Assembly (NCBI RefSeq): GCF_014174395.1
Contig: NZ_JABEQD010000007.1
Location: forward strand, 1 to 64,000
Direction of reading: 5' to 3'
DNA length: 64,000 nucleotides
DNA from: Gluconacetobacter aggeris
GTDB taxonomy: Bacteria; Pseudomonadota; Alphaproteobacteria; Acetobacterales; Acetobacteraceae
In this document: positions 1 to 9,063 of the stretch, one piece after another
Position numbering within the stretch: the stretch's first letter is position 1
How the letters are laid out: every line of letters starts with the position of its first letter
Position numbers and translations under genes: made by a program
Notes under the pieces: generated by a model
Told to the model about the DNA's origin: nothing
The model's database searches: none
Seen by the model: the letters and a program-made list of their open reading frames with translations, nothing else

Positions 1-336
1 CATCCCGATCGGCCCCGCCACCACCGCAGGCGCCATCTCCACCAGCCAGAAGGCAATGCCGAACGCCAGCGGCACCGCGAACACCAGCGCCAGCAGCGTC
101 GTCGCCACCGAACCAAACACCGGCGCCGCCGCCCCGAAATGCTGCGATACAGGGTTCCACACCGTGCTCCACACAAAGCCCGGCCCAAACGCCAACCACG
201 CCGAAAGCCCGCCCCACGCCAGAACCGCGATCAACCCGCCCAGCAGGCCAAGCATCAGCCAACCCGACAGACGTACCAGCCCCGCAAACAGGCGGTCACC
301 GATTGCCGTGTTTGTGGTTTCTCTCACCGGAATCAT
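1..336 (-). CDS. pstC: Phosphate ABC transporter permease PstC, N-terminal part (runs off left edge)
   Basis: Reading leftward from an ATG at 336, 112 codons stay open to base 1, so only the N-terminus is present. The product begins MIPVRETTNTAIGDR and has a first membrane helix (about residues 18-40). A loop follows with FGPGFVWSTVWNPV and then FGAAAPVFGSVATT, leading into a second helix. This layout is characteristic of PstC, an inner-membrane subunit of the high-affinity phosphate importer PstSCAB. Downstream partners (pstA, pstB) would lie outside the window. No pstS lies directly upstream here; the neighbouring gene is a cyclic-di-GMP protein. PstC is favoured over PstA because of the N-terminal FGPGF...WNP...FG pattern. 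Confidence 0.85.
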   Translation of the reverse strand, partial: MIPVRETTNTAIGDRLFAGLVRLSGWLMLGLLGGLIAVLAWGGLSAWLAFGPGFVWSTVWNPVSQHFGAAAPVFGSVATTLLALVFAVPLAFGIAFWLVEMAPAVVAGPIGM

Positions 337-448
337 GTTCCGGGATCGCGGCATCCGCTGCATCCATTTATTCCCGATGCCGTCCTTAATCCGTTCCTCC
401 AATACATTTCGCCCCCTCGGGCTTCAATCGAACAGGATCGGAAGGGCA

Positions 449-465
449 ATTAAGTTTTTATGACA
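449..465 (-). promoter_or_regulatory. Possible Pho box upstream of pstC
   Basis: On the minus strand the bases read TGTCATAAAAACTTAAT. The first half (TGTCATAAAA) matches the PhoB half-site CTGTCATA plus its A/T spacer. The second half is poor. It lies about 115 bases before the pstC start, a suitable place for phosphate-starvation control, but the match is only one good half-site. Confidence 0.3.
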
Positions 466-610
466 TCCCGCACCGTCTCAATGAGAGGATATTTCAGAAA
501 TATCGGTGGAGAGCAGAAACGCGGCGCACATCACCCGTGCGGCAATCCGGCAGTCACGCCCCCGCCGGCGACCGAAGCGGATGCACGTCGCCCTCGGCCA
601 CGCAACCTGG

Positions 611-3193
611 CTACGCCGCGGGCAGCCGCGCCAGCGAGGCCGGATAGGATTGCAGCCACGTACGCACCCAACCCGCCAGATGCTCGACCTCCAGCGGATG
701 GGAAATCAGGAATCCCTGCACCACCGGGCATCCAAGCTCGTCCAGAAGCTCAAGCTGCTGCTTCGTCTCGACCCCCTCGGCCACGATCGACATACCCAGA
801 TTGCGACCGATACCAAGGACGGCGTTCACGATCAGACGGCTCTCATCGACCCGATTCAACCCGTCCACGAAGCTGCGATCGATCTTCACTTCATTCAGCG
901 GCAGGTTGACGAGATTGGCCAGCGTGGAAAAACCAGTGCCGAAATCGTCCATCGACAGGCCGACACCCAGGGCTCGGATGGCACGCGCCGCCTGGATCGT
1001 GCTGTCCAGATCGGCAATCATCGTGCTCTCGGTCATTTCCACCATCAGGCGGTTGGCCGGAATGCCGGTCTCCTGCAGGATGGCGGCAATCATCGACGGC
1101 AGGCCGGGCTCCCGGAAATGCCGCGCGGACAGATTGACCGACACCGACGGAATCCCGATCCCTTCCGCCATCCAGCGTGCCATCTGGCGGCAGGCCTGGC
1201 GGAGCGCCCATTCCCCGAGCGCCTGGATCAGGCCGGTTTCCTCGGCCAGCGGGATAAAGCGCACCGGCGAGATATCGCCGCGCACCGGGTCATGCCAGCG
1301 CGCCAACGCCTCCACCCCATGGATGGCGCCCGTATGCGGCGAAACCTGGGGCTGGTACACCAGCCGCAGCCGATCGGACGCCAGCGCGGTCCTCAGCGCA
1401 CTGCCCATAATGACGCGGTCACGGGCCCGCTGGTTCATCGCCGGACTGAAGAAGCGGTAGCAGTTCCCACCCGCATCCCGCGCGCGCGAGACCGCAATCC
1501 GGGTATTGCGCAGCAACGTATCGACGGTGCCGCCTTTTTCACTGCCGGCACAGATGCCGATGCTGACGCCCGACGTAACCGGCAAGCCGTTGATGACAAA
1601 CGGAAGCGCCATGCTACGCAGGATGGCACCCGCAACCACTGACGCATGATCGACCGCGATGAACCCGTCCCGGTCCACGCAGCAGCCCGGCCCCATCGGG
1701 GTACGGCCACATCCGGTCACGATTGAAAATTCGTCTTCACCGGTACGGGTCAGGATACCCTCCTGCCCTACCGCGCGTTTCAGCCGCTGGGCGACCGTCT
1801 CCAGCAGTTCGTCCGCCCCCGCGCCACCAAGCCCGTCACGAATCGTCCTGAACTGATCGAGGTCAATCGCGATCAGCGTCAGGCCGCACCAGCCCGGCCC
1901 GTCCTGCAGACTTGCGAGATGCTCGCGAAGCCACGTCCGGTTGGGCAGACCGGTCACCGCGTCGTAATGCGCCAGTTGCGCGATTCGCACCCGCGCGCGC
2001 TCCTGCTCGACCGCAAGCGTGCAGAAATGGATGCAGGCATCCACAACCCGCCGATGCCACAGCGTCGGCTCCCGACGGTCGAGAAAATACAGGGCCAGCG
2101 CCCCAGCCACGGTGCCGTCACGCAGGCGCACCGGTATCGACCAGTTGGCACATATCCCCAGCGGGCGCACCTTGTCGCGCAATGCAGGCGTCCAGCGCGG
2201 ATCTGTCTCGATATCGGGGGCCAGGACCTCATGGCCCGAATAGATCGCCGCTCCGCAGGTCCCCACCATTGGGCCGACGACCATTCCATCAAAACCCGAT
2301 GCAAACGATTCCGGCATCGCGCCCCGGCCCGCCATCCAGGCCGTGCCCTCTTCCGTCACCAGCAGGACCGACATCAGGACATCCGGCAAAATCGCCTCGA
2401 CCCTCTTGCAGATCAGCGCCATGACGTCATTGAAGTCCGTCGCACTGCTCAGGGCCGTCGTCACGTCCTGCCGCAGGCTCTGCAATTCCATCGCCCGGGT
2501 CTTGTCGGCCAGAAGGACGATGACATCGCCATCCGCCGCGCCATCATCACATACCGGGCTCACGGCCGTGCTCAGCCAGATCTCGCGTCCCCCGCGCGAC
2601 CGCGCCCTCAGATCGATCTCGAACGCCTTTCGGCTCCGCAGATTGTACCGGAACTCGCGCAGGACCGGCATGTCGGCCTCTTCCGCCGACAAGACGACCG
2701 AGACATCCCGCAGCAGCACATCTTCCGGACGATAGCCCAGCAGGTGCTTGAAGGCCGGATTGACGTAAGTGATCCGGTCCAGCCCATCGAGGACCATCAC
2801 ACCCCGGTCGGTCCGATTGACGACGGTGGAACAGAGCTCCCCGGCCTCACGCCGGCCGACCTCCACGCTCACATCACGCAGCGTGACGATCCATGCCGCA
2901 CCGTCAGATGCATCGCCACGCGCGACGACCGCTTCCAGCCAACGAACCGGGCAGCCAGGCCGGAAGAGCGGCAGTTCATGGGGTACCGGGCCAGATGTCA
3001 GGTCCAGCGCGGGCACCATGTCACGCACCGGCCGCCCCACCCACGAATCGCCCCCTCCGCCGCACATCGCCACGGACGCGTCGTTGGCGAAAACCACCAT
3101 GCCGCTGTCATCGACCATGATCACGCCGCCGGCCAGCGCATTCAGAACCGACGAAAGAGATGACGGCCCATTGTACAACGCCGGCTCCCTCAT
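611..3193 (-). CDS. Cyclic-di-GMP phosphodiesterase, PAS-PAS-GAF-GGDEF-EAL
   Basis: This is an 860-residue cytoplasmic signalling protein with no membrane segment. Domains in order: PAS (about 12-110), second PAS (about 120-235), GAF (about 250-395), GGDEF (about 405-580) and EAL (about 603-850). The GGDEF signature is altered to GEDEF at 485-489, with no recognisable RxxD inhibitory site before it, so cyclase activity is doubtful. The EAL domain keeps its catalytic set: VEAL at 627-630, SVNLS, VEMTES, DDFGTG at 749-754, EVKIDRSF, AEGVE and QGF. It is therefore predicted to hydrolyse c-di-GMP, with the degenerate GGDEF acting as a regulatory domain. Similar multi-domain proteins control cellulose synthesis in Komagataeibacter xylinus, but no cellulose genes are visible here. 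GGAG-like bases precede the ATG at 3193. Confidence 0.9.
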   Translation of the reverse strand: MREPALYNGPSSLSSVLNALAGGVIMVDDSGMVVFANDASVAMCGGGGDSWVGRPVRDMVPALDLTSGPVPHELPLFRPGCPVRWLEAVVARGDASDGAAWIVTLRDVSVEVGRREAGELCSTVVNRTDRGVMVLDGLDRITYVNPAFKHLLGYRPEDVLLRDVSVVLSAEEADMPVLREFRYNLRSRKAFEIDLRARSRGGREIWLSTAVSPVCDDGAADGDVIVLLADKTRAMELQSLRQDVTTALSSATDFNDVMALICKRVEAILPDVLMSVLLVTEEGTAWMAGRGAMPESFASGFDGMVVGPMVGTCGAAIYSGHEVLAPDIETDPRWTPALRDKVRPLGICANWSIPVRLRDGTVAGALALYFLDRREPTLWHRRVVDACIHFCTLAVEQERARVRIAQLAHYDAVTGLPNRTWLREHLASLQDGPGWCGLTLIAIDLDQFRTIRDGLGGAGADELLETVAQRLKRAVGQEGILTRTGEDEFSIVTGCGRTPMGPGCCVDRDGFIAVDHASVVAGAILRSMALPFVINGLPVTSGVSIGICAGSEKGGTVDTLLRNTRIAVSRARDAGGNCYRFFSPAMNQRARDRVIMGSALRTALASDRLRLVYQPQVSPHTGAIHGVEALARWHDPVRGDISPVRFIPLAEETGLIQALGEWALRQACRQMARWMAEGIGIPSVSVNLSARHFREPGLPSMIAAILQETGIPANRLMVEMTESTMIADLDSTIQAARAIRALGVGLSMDDFGTGFSTLANLVNLPLNEVKIDRSFVDGLNRVDESRLIVNAVLGIGRNLGMSIVAEGVETKQQLELLDELGCPVVQGFLISHPLEVEHLAGWVRTWLQSYPASLARLPAA

Positions 3194-3935
3194 GAATCAA
3201 TTCTCCACCCTGCAATCACCTCACGCAGGACATTCAGGACTGCTTGGAGACGATAGCGACGGTCAGCCCACCCGACCCGATATCTGGATTTTTCTTATTC
3301 CATACCGCTGGCCGCCCGCAATGTTCGACAGGTCATATCCGCACACTTTCTACACATACCTGCCATTCAGCAAGTAAAAATGTAACATGATATAACTCAA
3401 TACACCCTACGTCACTTTGGCGTACAGGCCACCGAGCGGACATGGAGATTCGGAGCCGCCCATTTTGTCATATTGTTGCAGAATCCTACTCATGACACCG
3501 GTTCCAATGTTCGCTTCCTGTCCGATGAAGAGGGTCCAACATTCTACGGCCCTCCTGCCGGCCAGGAATTGGCAACCCGGTGCGAGGTCGCGCACACCCA
3601 AAAATCCGAAACCGTCCGTACACCAATACATATATTCATTTTGTCGAAATATGTCTACCTGCAACCCCTATCAATAGTAACAAAACGAAACAATTTGGTA
3701 TAGTCTTATTTTCTCCTACAGTCTTAAAAAGACACAAAAAACAGTTCCTTGACATTGTCCCGACGACGGCCCCGTAAGCCGAACACCGCGTCGCCCGCCG
3801 AACCGATCACATGCCGGAATGCAGAGTCTCGAGAAAATGCGGGAAAGGTTGGCCGACAGGAAGATCCCGCCCCAGACTGCTCATCCTGGAGGAAGCGGCG
3901 ATGCCGGACAAAATCGGAAACGACGCCCTGCCCGG
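3194..3935. other. Gene-poor, AT-richer intergenic stretch
   Basis: No convincing gene lies in these 740 bases. The part at about 3290-3770 is clearly richer in A+T than its surroundings. Open frames of 60-90 codons exist on both strands at about 3407-3700, but none has a good ribosome binding site or recognisable family. The right end (about 3750-3935) returns to high GC. The promoter of the EAL gene should lie just right of 3194. The AT-rich part may be decayed coding DNA or a small transferred piece. Confidence 0.5.
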
Positions 3936-4130
3936 TCAGCCCGGGCCGGCGCCCTGGGCCGGGCATTTGGCGTAACGCCCTTTTTCGTCACGGCATTTGG
4001 CGGGTTTCGGCTTGGGACAGGTCGTAAACTTGCCCTTGGCATCCCGACACGGCGCGGCGGCGGAAACCGGAGCCGACATGCCGATCAGAGTGACGACGGC
4101 CAGGCTCGAAAGAAGCAGGTGCAAGCGCAT
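3936..4130 (-). CDS. Small secreted protein with CRDxKGKF repeats
   Basis: This 64-residue product has a clean signal peptide (MRLHLLLSSLAVVTLIGMSA, cleavage near PVSA-AAP). The mature part is about 40 residues with two related Cys-containing units, CRDAKGKFTTC and CRDEKGRYAKC, separated by a PKPKPAK linker. The four cysteines suggest two disulfides in the periplasm. AAGGAT precedes the ATG at a suitable distance. Short proteins with this CRDxKGxF pattern occur in acetic acid bacteria, as far as I recall, but have no known role. It stands alone, convergent with nothing and divergent from the small membrane gene at 4332. Confidence 0.6.
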   Translation of the reverse strand: MRLHLLLSSLAVVTLIGMSAPVSAAAPCRDAKGKFTTCPKPKPAKCRDEKGRYAKCPAQGAGPG

Positions 4131-4331
4131 GTGAAAACATCCTTATCGCAGCGGAAGGCCGCCAGCATGCCAGCATTGCCCGGCACCGGACAAGCAAATC
4201 CCCTATCGGGATCATCCCTCGGATGGATCGTGGGGATGTGATCATGCGACACGCCTTGTTCCCGCGACGGCACATCCCACGTCCAGCAACGGGCAGACGG
4301 GTAAGAACGACCCTCGGAAAAGGAGGCAGTC

Positions 4332-4466
4332 ATGGCCCATACGATCACACGCGGCATCTCCGCCACACCACCCCGCTCGATCGGGTACTGGACCGTCATG
4401 GTCGGCGGGATCGTTGCTCTTGTCATGTTCTATGCCGGCGTCCTGCTGTTCGGACAGGCCTGGTAA
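4332..4466 (+). CDS. 44-residue single-pass membrane protein
   Basis: This short gene has a very strong ribosome binding site (AAAGGAGG about 6 bases before ATG). It encodes MAHTITRGISATPPRSIGYW followed by one hydrophobic helix (about residues 21-40, VMVGGIVALVMFYAGVLLF) and ends GQAW. The polar N-terminus and single helix suggest a small inner-membrane protein. No family is recognised. An imperfect hairpin follows the stop codon. Confidence 0.6.
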   Translation: MAHTITRGISATPPRSIGYWTVMVGGIVALVMFYAGVLLFGQAW

Positions 4467-4480
4467 GGGAAATGACGGCA

Positions 4481-4507
4481 CGGTCCGGCACCACGGCGCC
4501 GGGACCG
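4481..4507 (+). terminator. Weak hairpin after the 44-residue gene
   Basis: CGGTCCGGC (4481-4489) can pair with GCCGGGACCG (4498-4507) with one bulged G. A T-rich stretch comes only about 10 bases later, so this is a poor intrinsic terminator at best. Confidence 0.3.
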
Positions 4508-4612
4508 CCGCAGCAGGGCTTTTCTTTTCCGGGAAACATGCTCAGTCTGGCAGGACATGACGCATGGTCGCGGGTGTGTCGACGCGCCCGTTGCGCCGCG
4601 CGGGGCCGAAAG

Positions 4613-5305
4613 ATGATGACGATAAGGATAAAGATCATCCTGTCCGCATTCCTCGCGGGTATCGGCCTTGCGGGGCCGGCACTGGCGGCTCCCGGCGTGG
4701 TCGTCGGCGGCACGGACATTTTCGCCGGCCCATCGCCGGCCTATCCCATTGTCGGGGCATTGCCGCCGGGCGCCCCCATCGAAATTTTCGGATGCCAGCC
4801 GGGCTGGGGATGGTGCGACGTGGCCGGAGGCCCCTATCGCGGCTGGGCCCCCTCCGACCGGGTGCAGATCCTGTATGACGGATCGCCGGGACCATTGAGC
4901 GAATATGGCCCCATGATAGGCCTGCCCCTGATCGGTTTCGCCTTCGGTCATTACTGGGGCACGCATTATCGCGACCGCCCATGGTTCTCCAGCTACGATC
5001 GCTGGGGCGGTGGCCGCGGAGAGGTCGTCCGCGGCCGGGGACCGGGCGGGGGTCCTGACAGACACTGGGGCGCCGGTCCCGGAGGGCCGGGGCCCGGATG
5101 GAGTGGCCGAGGCGGTCCGCCGCCGGGCGACCACCGCGGAGGGGGCTTCCCCGGCGGCGGCCCCGGCAATGCGCGCGGTGGCGATAACCGGGGCGGTGAT
5201 CGTCGGGGCGGCAGCATGCCCCATGCCGACATGCCCCACGGAGGTCCCCCCGGCGGCAACCGTGGGCATGATGGCCATGGCGGCCATGACAGGGGGCCCC
5301 GATGA
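4613..5305 (+). CDS. Secreted SH3-like protein with Gly/His-rich tail
   Basis: The open frame extends further upstream, but the ATG pair at 4613/4616 starts a clear signal peptide (MMTIRIKIILSAFLAGIGLA, cleavage near ALA-APG), giving about 230 residues. Mature residues about 25-90 form a bacterial SH3-type module: VVGGTDIFAGPSPAYPIVGA, then PIEIFGC and WGWCDV...YRGW. A short hydrophobic stretch (GLPLIGFAFGHYWG) follows. The last 110 residues are low-complexity Gly/Arg/Pro/His with repeated GGG, RGG and HGG units. SH3-like modules often bind cell-wall material; the disordered tail has no known function. No partner gene is evident. Confidence 0.65.
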   Translation: MMTIRIKIILSAFLAGIGLAGPALAAPGVVVGGTDIFAGPSPAYPIVGALPPGAPIEIFGCQPGWGWCDVAGGPYRGWAPSDRVQILYDGSPGPLSEYGPMIGLPLIGFAFGHYWGTHYRDRPWFSSYDRWGGGRGEVVRGRGPGGGPDRHWGAGPGGPGPGWSGRGGPPPGDHRGGGFPGGGPGNARGGDNRGGDRRGGSMPHADMPHGGPPGGNRGHDGHGGHDRGPR

Positions 5306-5754
5306 TCGTCATGGCGGACAAGTCTCGGGTTTGTGTCTGAACTTTACTGATCTCTCCGGGTTCAATGCCCGGTATCCTGGACAGGAGGACCATGTCGATG
5401 ACACACGCGGCCGGCATCATCGGACATATCCTGGTCCGTGACTGGATCGGCACCAGGCAGTCCGCCTCCGCCGACCGCCATCAGGCCATATGCCTGACAC
5501 GGAGCCCACGGGCCCGTCGCGCCGACCGGCAGCGCGGGACAGGCACCCTGTCATGGCCCGGCTATGTCGCCTCGATGCGCCAGATGTCGGCGGGCCTGTC
5601 CCGCCACGTCGCCTTCCGCCGACAGCGATAGACCCGCAATCCCGCCGCCCCTCCACGCGAACCGCGCGCGGTGCCCCGGCGTCGTTCTCATTGACACATC
5701 GCAACATCCGTATCCTCATGGCAGGACATCGTGTCCACAGCCGTCCGGATTGCC
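5306..5754. other. Intergenic stretch with one weak short frame
   Basis: No recognisable gene is present. A frame from ATG 5392 to a stop ending at 5631 (79 codons, starting MSMTHAAGIIGHILVRDWIG) has a strong AGGAGGAC just before it. Its C-terminal half is Arg-rich and resembles out-of-frame GC-rich DNA, so I do not call it a gene. The signals for the amidohydrolase must lie at about 5680-5754. Confidence 0.4.
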
Positions 5755-7557
5755 ATGCGCCGCGCCTCGCTCCTTCTTGCCGCCTCCTCTCTCCTCGCGG
5801 CCCATGCCACGCTTGCCGCCCCCGCCCCCCCGGCCGATATCCTGCTGACCAACGGCACCATCCGCACCGTCGATCATGACGACAGGACGACCGAAGCCCT
5901 GGCCATCCGTGATGGACGGATCGTCTGGACCGGCTCCAGCGCCGATGCACCGGCCCACGCCGATGCCCATACGAAGACCATCGACCTCAGGGGCCATATG
6001 GTCATGCCGGGCCTGACCGACGGCCACATGCATCCGCTGGTGGGTGGCCAGAACCTGATCGGCTGTTCGCTGGACTATCTTCCGCTGACCGCCGACCTGT
6101 TCACCGCCCGCATTCGCGCCTGCGCCGCCAACCCCGCCTACCGCACCGCATCCGGCTGGCTGGTCGTCCGCAACTGGTTCCAGGAGGCGATGCAGCCCGC
6201 CGGCCTGCGGATGACGAAAGACGCGCTCGATTCCATCGACAGCACGCGTCCCATCATCGTCCTCTCTTCCTTCGGCCATTCGCTGCTGGCCAACAGCGCC
6301 GCCCTCCGGCGCGCCGGCATCACCAAAGCGACGCCCAATCCCACCGGCGGCCAGATCATCCATAGCCCGGACGGACAGCCAACCGGTATCCTCGAGGACA
6401 CGGCGCTGGATCTGGTCATGACCGTGCTGCCGCACCCAACCACACAGGAAAATATCGCGGCGGCATCAGCGGCCCTCGCCGCCATGCGCGCCCAGGGCAT
6501 CACCGGCTTTCTCGACGCCTGGGCCCAGCCCGAAGATCTGGATTCGTTCACCGCCCTGCAAAAACAGGGCAAACTGACCGCCCGCGCCCATTTCGCACCC
6601 GTGATCGAGCCCGCGCAGGGCAAGGATATCGCGGGCGACATCAAGCGCCTGACCACCATTCGCGCCCGCTACGACCAGGGCCCCCTCACCCCCGCCCCTT
6701 CCGTCACGGTACGCAACGTCAAACTGTTCATGGATGGCGTCATCACCGCCCCATCCCAGACCGGACTTCTGCTCGCCCCTTATCTGGTCAACAAGGGAAC
6801 GAAGGACCATCCGGACTGGCAACCCGGCCCGTCGAAGGGCCCTGCCCCCTACTTCCCGCTGGAAACCCTCAGCCCGCTGCTGAAGGCCCTCGTCACGGCA
6901 GGCTTCGACCCGCACATGCATGCCGATGGCGACGGCGCCGTCCGCCTGGCGCTCGACGCCATCGCGGCCACGCGCAAGGCGCTCCCCGCCAACGATTTCC
7001 GTCCGGCGATCGCGCATGACGAAATGGTCGATCCCGCCGACATGTCCCGCTACCGCGCGCTGAACGCCACTCCTGTCCTGTCCTTCCAATGGGAAAAACA
7101 GGCTCCGGATACCACCAAGGGCGTGCTGCCCTATATCGGCCCCGACCGCGCCCCGTATCTCGAACCTGCCTGGCAGCTCGAGAAGGCCGGCGCCCGCATC
7201 ACCTATGGCAGCGACTGGCCGGTCGACCCGCTCGACGAATGGTTCGCGCTCAAGGTCGGCGTCACCCGCACCAACGCGCCTGCCGCCGGCGCGCAATACG
7301 GCAAGCCACTCGGCGCGGAACCGGGCCTGTCGCGCGCCAGCGTGATGCGCGCCATCACCATCAATGCGAATTATGAGCTTCGTTCCGACCCGGTCGCCGG
7401 CTCGCTCGAGCCGGGAAAATTCGCCGATCTCATCATCCTCGACCGCGACATCGCCACCATCCCGGCCGAGCAGATCGCCGGCACCCGGGTCCTGCTCACC
7501 ATGGTCGGTGGCCGCATCGTCTACAGTACCGGAACCTTCAGCCCACCCGTCAGATAG
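5755..7557 (+). CDS. Exported amidohydrolase, YtcJ-like (amidohydrolase family 3)
   Basis: This roughly 600-residue metal-dependent hydrolase has a signal peptide (MRRASLLLAASSLLAAHATL, cleavage near LAA-PAP), which is why ATG 5755 is preferred to GTG 5731. After a beta-sandwich segment (ILLTNGTIRTVD...ALAIRDGRIVWTG) come the metal motif DGHMHP (near residue 100), the HMHADGDGAVR motif mid-protein and YGSDWPVDP near the C-terminus. It ends with the second half of the beta-sandwich (GSLEPGKFADLIILDRD). These are hallmarks of the YtcJ branch of the amidohydrolase superfamily. The substrate, probably an amide or ester-like compound in the periplasm, cannot be inferred. It stands alone, transcribed toward the small membrane gene at 7570. 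Confidence 0.85.
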   Translation: MRRASLLLAASSLLAAHATLAAPAPPADILLTNGTIRTVDHDDRTTEALAIRDGRIVWTGSSADAPAHADAHTKTIDLRGHMVMPGLTDGHMHPLVGGQNLIGCSLDYLPLTADLFTARIRACAANPAYRTASGWLVVRNWFQEAMQPAGLRMTKDALDSIDSTRPIIVLSSFGHSLLANSAALRRAGITKATPNPTGGQIIHSPDGQPTGILEDTALDLVMTVLPHPTTQENIAAASAALAAMRAQGITGFLDAWAQPEDLDSFTALQKQGKLTARAHFAPVIEPAQGKDIAGDIKRLTTIRARYDQGPLTPAPSVTVRNVKLFMDGVITAPSQTGLLLAPYLVNKGTKDHPDWQPGPSKGPAPYFPLETLSPLLKALVTAGFDPHMHADGDGAVRLALDAIAATRKALPANDFRPAIAHDEMVDPADMSRYRALNATPVLSFQWEKQAPDTTKGVLPYIGPDRAPYLEPAWQLEKAGARITYGSDWPVDPLDEWFALKVGVTRTNAPAAGAQYGKPLGAEPGLSRASVMRAITINANYELRSDPVAGSLEPGKFADLIILDRDIATIPAEQIAGTRVLLTMVGGRIVYSTGTFSPPVR

Positions 7558-7569
7558 GCCAGGGCCAGG

Positions 7570-7848
7570 TCAATGCACCGGCACGCCCGCTGTCACCAGC
7601 AGGGCGTGCAGCAGGATCAACATCAGCACCAGCCCGATCAGAACGGCGAACACGCCCCCGAACAGGCGGAAGGCACCGATCGCCAGGCTGACCAGCAGAA
7701 TGATCAGAAGCGCCGTCTGCAACTCGCCCCGGATGCCCATACCGGCAAGGACCTGCCGCGCCAGATTCTCGATCGCGGCAACCGCCGTCAGGATCAGGCC
7801 GAACAGGCTCAGAAGCAGGCCCGTAACAACGGCAATGACGCCCTCCAT
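7570..7848 (-). CDS. Small multi-helix membrane protein
   Basis: This is a 92-residue hydrophobic protein starting MEGVIAVVTGLLLSLFGLIL. ATG 7848 is chosen because AGGAAGGG lies about 8 bases upstream; an upstream in-frame start at 7881 lacks such a site. Two to three membrane helices are visible (about 3-22, 45-65 and 68-88). No family is recognised. It may be cotranscribed with the glycosyltransferase to its right, with a 120-base gap. Confidence 0.55.
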   Translation of the reverse strand: MEGVIAVVTGLLLSLFGLILTAVAAIENLARQVLAGMGIRGELQTALLIILLVSLAIGAFRLFGGVFAVLIGLVLMLILLHALLVTAGVPVH

Positions 7849-7971
7849 GAGGATTTCCCTTCCTGGCAGAGCCGGGGTCATCCCCGGCGCCCAGCCCCGT
7901 TACGGTGTTTTCGGCCGTCGGTCCATCCCGTCGAACCGCCGTAACCGGAAACGCCCCGCCCGCTCAGCCGT

Positions 7972-9063
7972 TCAACGCACGGACATATTCTGCGCGCGCG
8001 TCAGGGCATCGAGGAACATGCGCGCACAGGCCTCCCAGGTGAACCGGGCGGCATGAGCCCGGCAGGCGGCCCGATCCCCCCGCAGCGCGGCCAGGATATT
8101 GCGCCGCAGGTCCGGCCCGATGGCACCCACCGACGACACGCCCGGCGGCAGAATATCGCGCGGCCCGGTCACGTCGAAGGCCGCAACCGGCACTCCGCAG
8201 GCCAGCGCTTCCAGAATCACCAGCCCGAACGTGTCGGTCAGGCTGGGAAAGACGAATACGTCGCTGGCCGCATAGGCCGCCGCCAGATCCGCACCGGTCA
8301 GATAGCCGGTAAACAGCACGCCCGGATAGCGCGCGGCCAAAGCCACCCGATCCGGCCCGTCCCCCACCACGATCCGGGTGCCGGGAAGATCCAGCGACAG
8401 GAACGCCTCCAGATTCTTCTCCACCGCCACCCGCCCGACATAGAGCAGGTACGGACCGCGTATGTCATACCGAACGCGCCAGTCGACCGCGGCGGCATCA
8501 GGATGGAACCGGTCGGCATCGACACCCCGGGTCCAGCATTCCAGATGCGCGAAGCCCCGCTCGCGCAGTTCTTCGAGAAGGCTGGCCGTCGGCACCAGCG
8601 TCAACGCCGCCGCACCATGGAACCAGCGCAGGAAGCGATAGGGCAGCGGCGTCGAGAACCCGATACGGGCGCGGATATATTCCGGAAAACGCGTATGGAA
8701 TGACGAGGTGAAGCACCGCCCATGGCGGATCGCCCAGCGACGCGCGGCCAGGCCCAGCGGTCCTTCGGTCACGATATGGATCGCATCGGGCCGAAAGGCT
8801 TCGATCAGCCGGTCCAGCCGGCGGCCGGGCAGGATGCATAGCCGGATCTCGGGATAGGTGGGGCACGGCACGGTGCGGAACAGATGCGGGCCGATGATCT
8901 CGACCGTATGCCCCGTCGCTTCCAGCGCGTCCCGCAGGCGCGAGACGGTACGCACCACGCCGTTGACCTGCGGATACCACGCATCGCTGACCATCAGGAT
9001 ACGCAGGGAGCTTGCCGCCGTGTCCTCCTGCCGTTCGACAGCGGCAGCCACGCCGTCCGTCAC
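7972..9063 (-). CDS. Glycosyltransferase family 4, MgtA/SqdX-like
   Basis: This 363-residue GT-B enzyme has an N-terminal domain with LRILMVSDAWYPQVNGVVRT and FHTRFPEY. The C-terminal nucleotide-sugar domain carries YVGRVAVEKNLEAFL, GDGPDR and SDVFVFPSLTDTFGLVILEA. The acidic residue of the E(x7)E motif is Asp here (DTFGLVILE), as in MgtA-like mannosyl- or glucosyltransferases that act on lipid acceptors. The GTG start at 9063 directly abuts the stop of the metallophosphoesterase, so the two are translationally linked. The likely role is glycosylation of a membrane lipid on the cytoplasmic face; donor and acceptor are not determinable. Confidence 0.85.
   Translation of the reverse strand: MTDGVAAAVERQEDTAASSLRILMVSDAWYPQVNGVVRTVSRLRDALEATGHTVEIIGPHLFRTVPCPTYPEIRLCILPGRRLDRLIEAFRPDAIHIVTEGPLGLAARRWAIRHGRCFTSSFHTRFPEYIRARIGFSTPLPYRFLRWFHGAAALTLVPTASLLEELRERGFAHLECWTRGVDADRFHPDAAAVDWRVRYDIRGPYLLYVGRVAVEKNLEAFLSLDLPGTRIVVGDGPDRVALAARYPGVLFTGYLTGADLAAAYAASDVFVFPSLTDTFGLVILEALACGVPVAAFDVTGPRDILPPGVSSVGAIGPDLRRNILAALRGDRAACRAHAARFTWEACARMFLDALTRAQNMSVR

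Noticed and set aside
3407-3664. 85-codon minus-strand frame in the AT-rich patch
   Set aside because: No ribosome binding site, no family resemblance, and equally long frames exist on the other strand.
3901-3975. 24-codon frame with GGAGGAAG upstream
   Set aside because: A good ribosome binding site but very short, Pro/Gly-rich, and overlapping the 3' end of the small secreted-protein gene on the other strand; no support.
5392-5631. 79-codon frame with AGGAGGAC just upstream
   Set aside because: Second half is Arg-rich and looks like non-coding GC-rich DNA; no family recognised. Kept only as a note in the intergenic entry.
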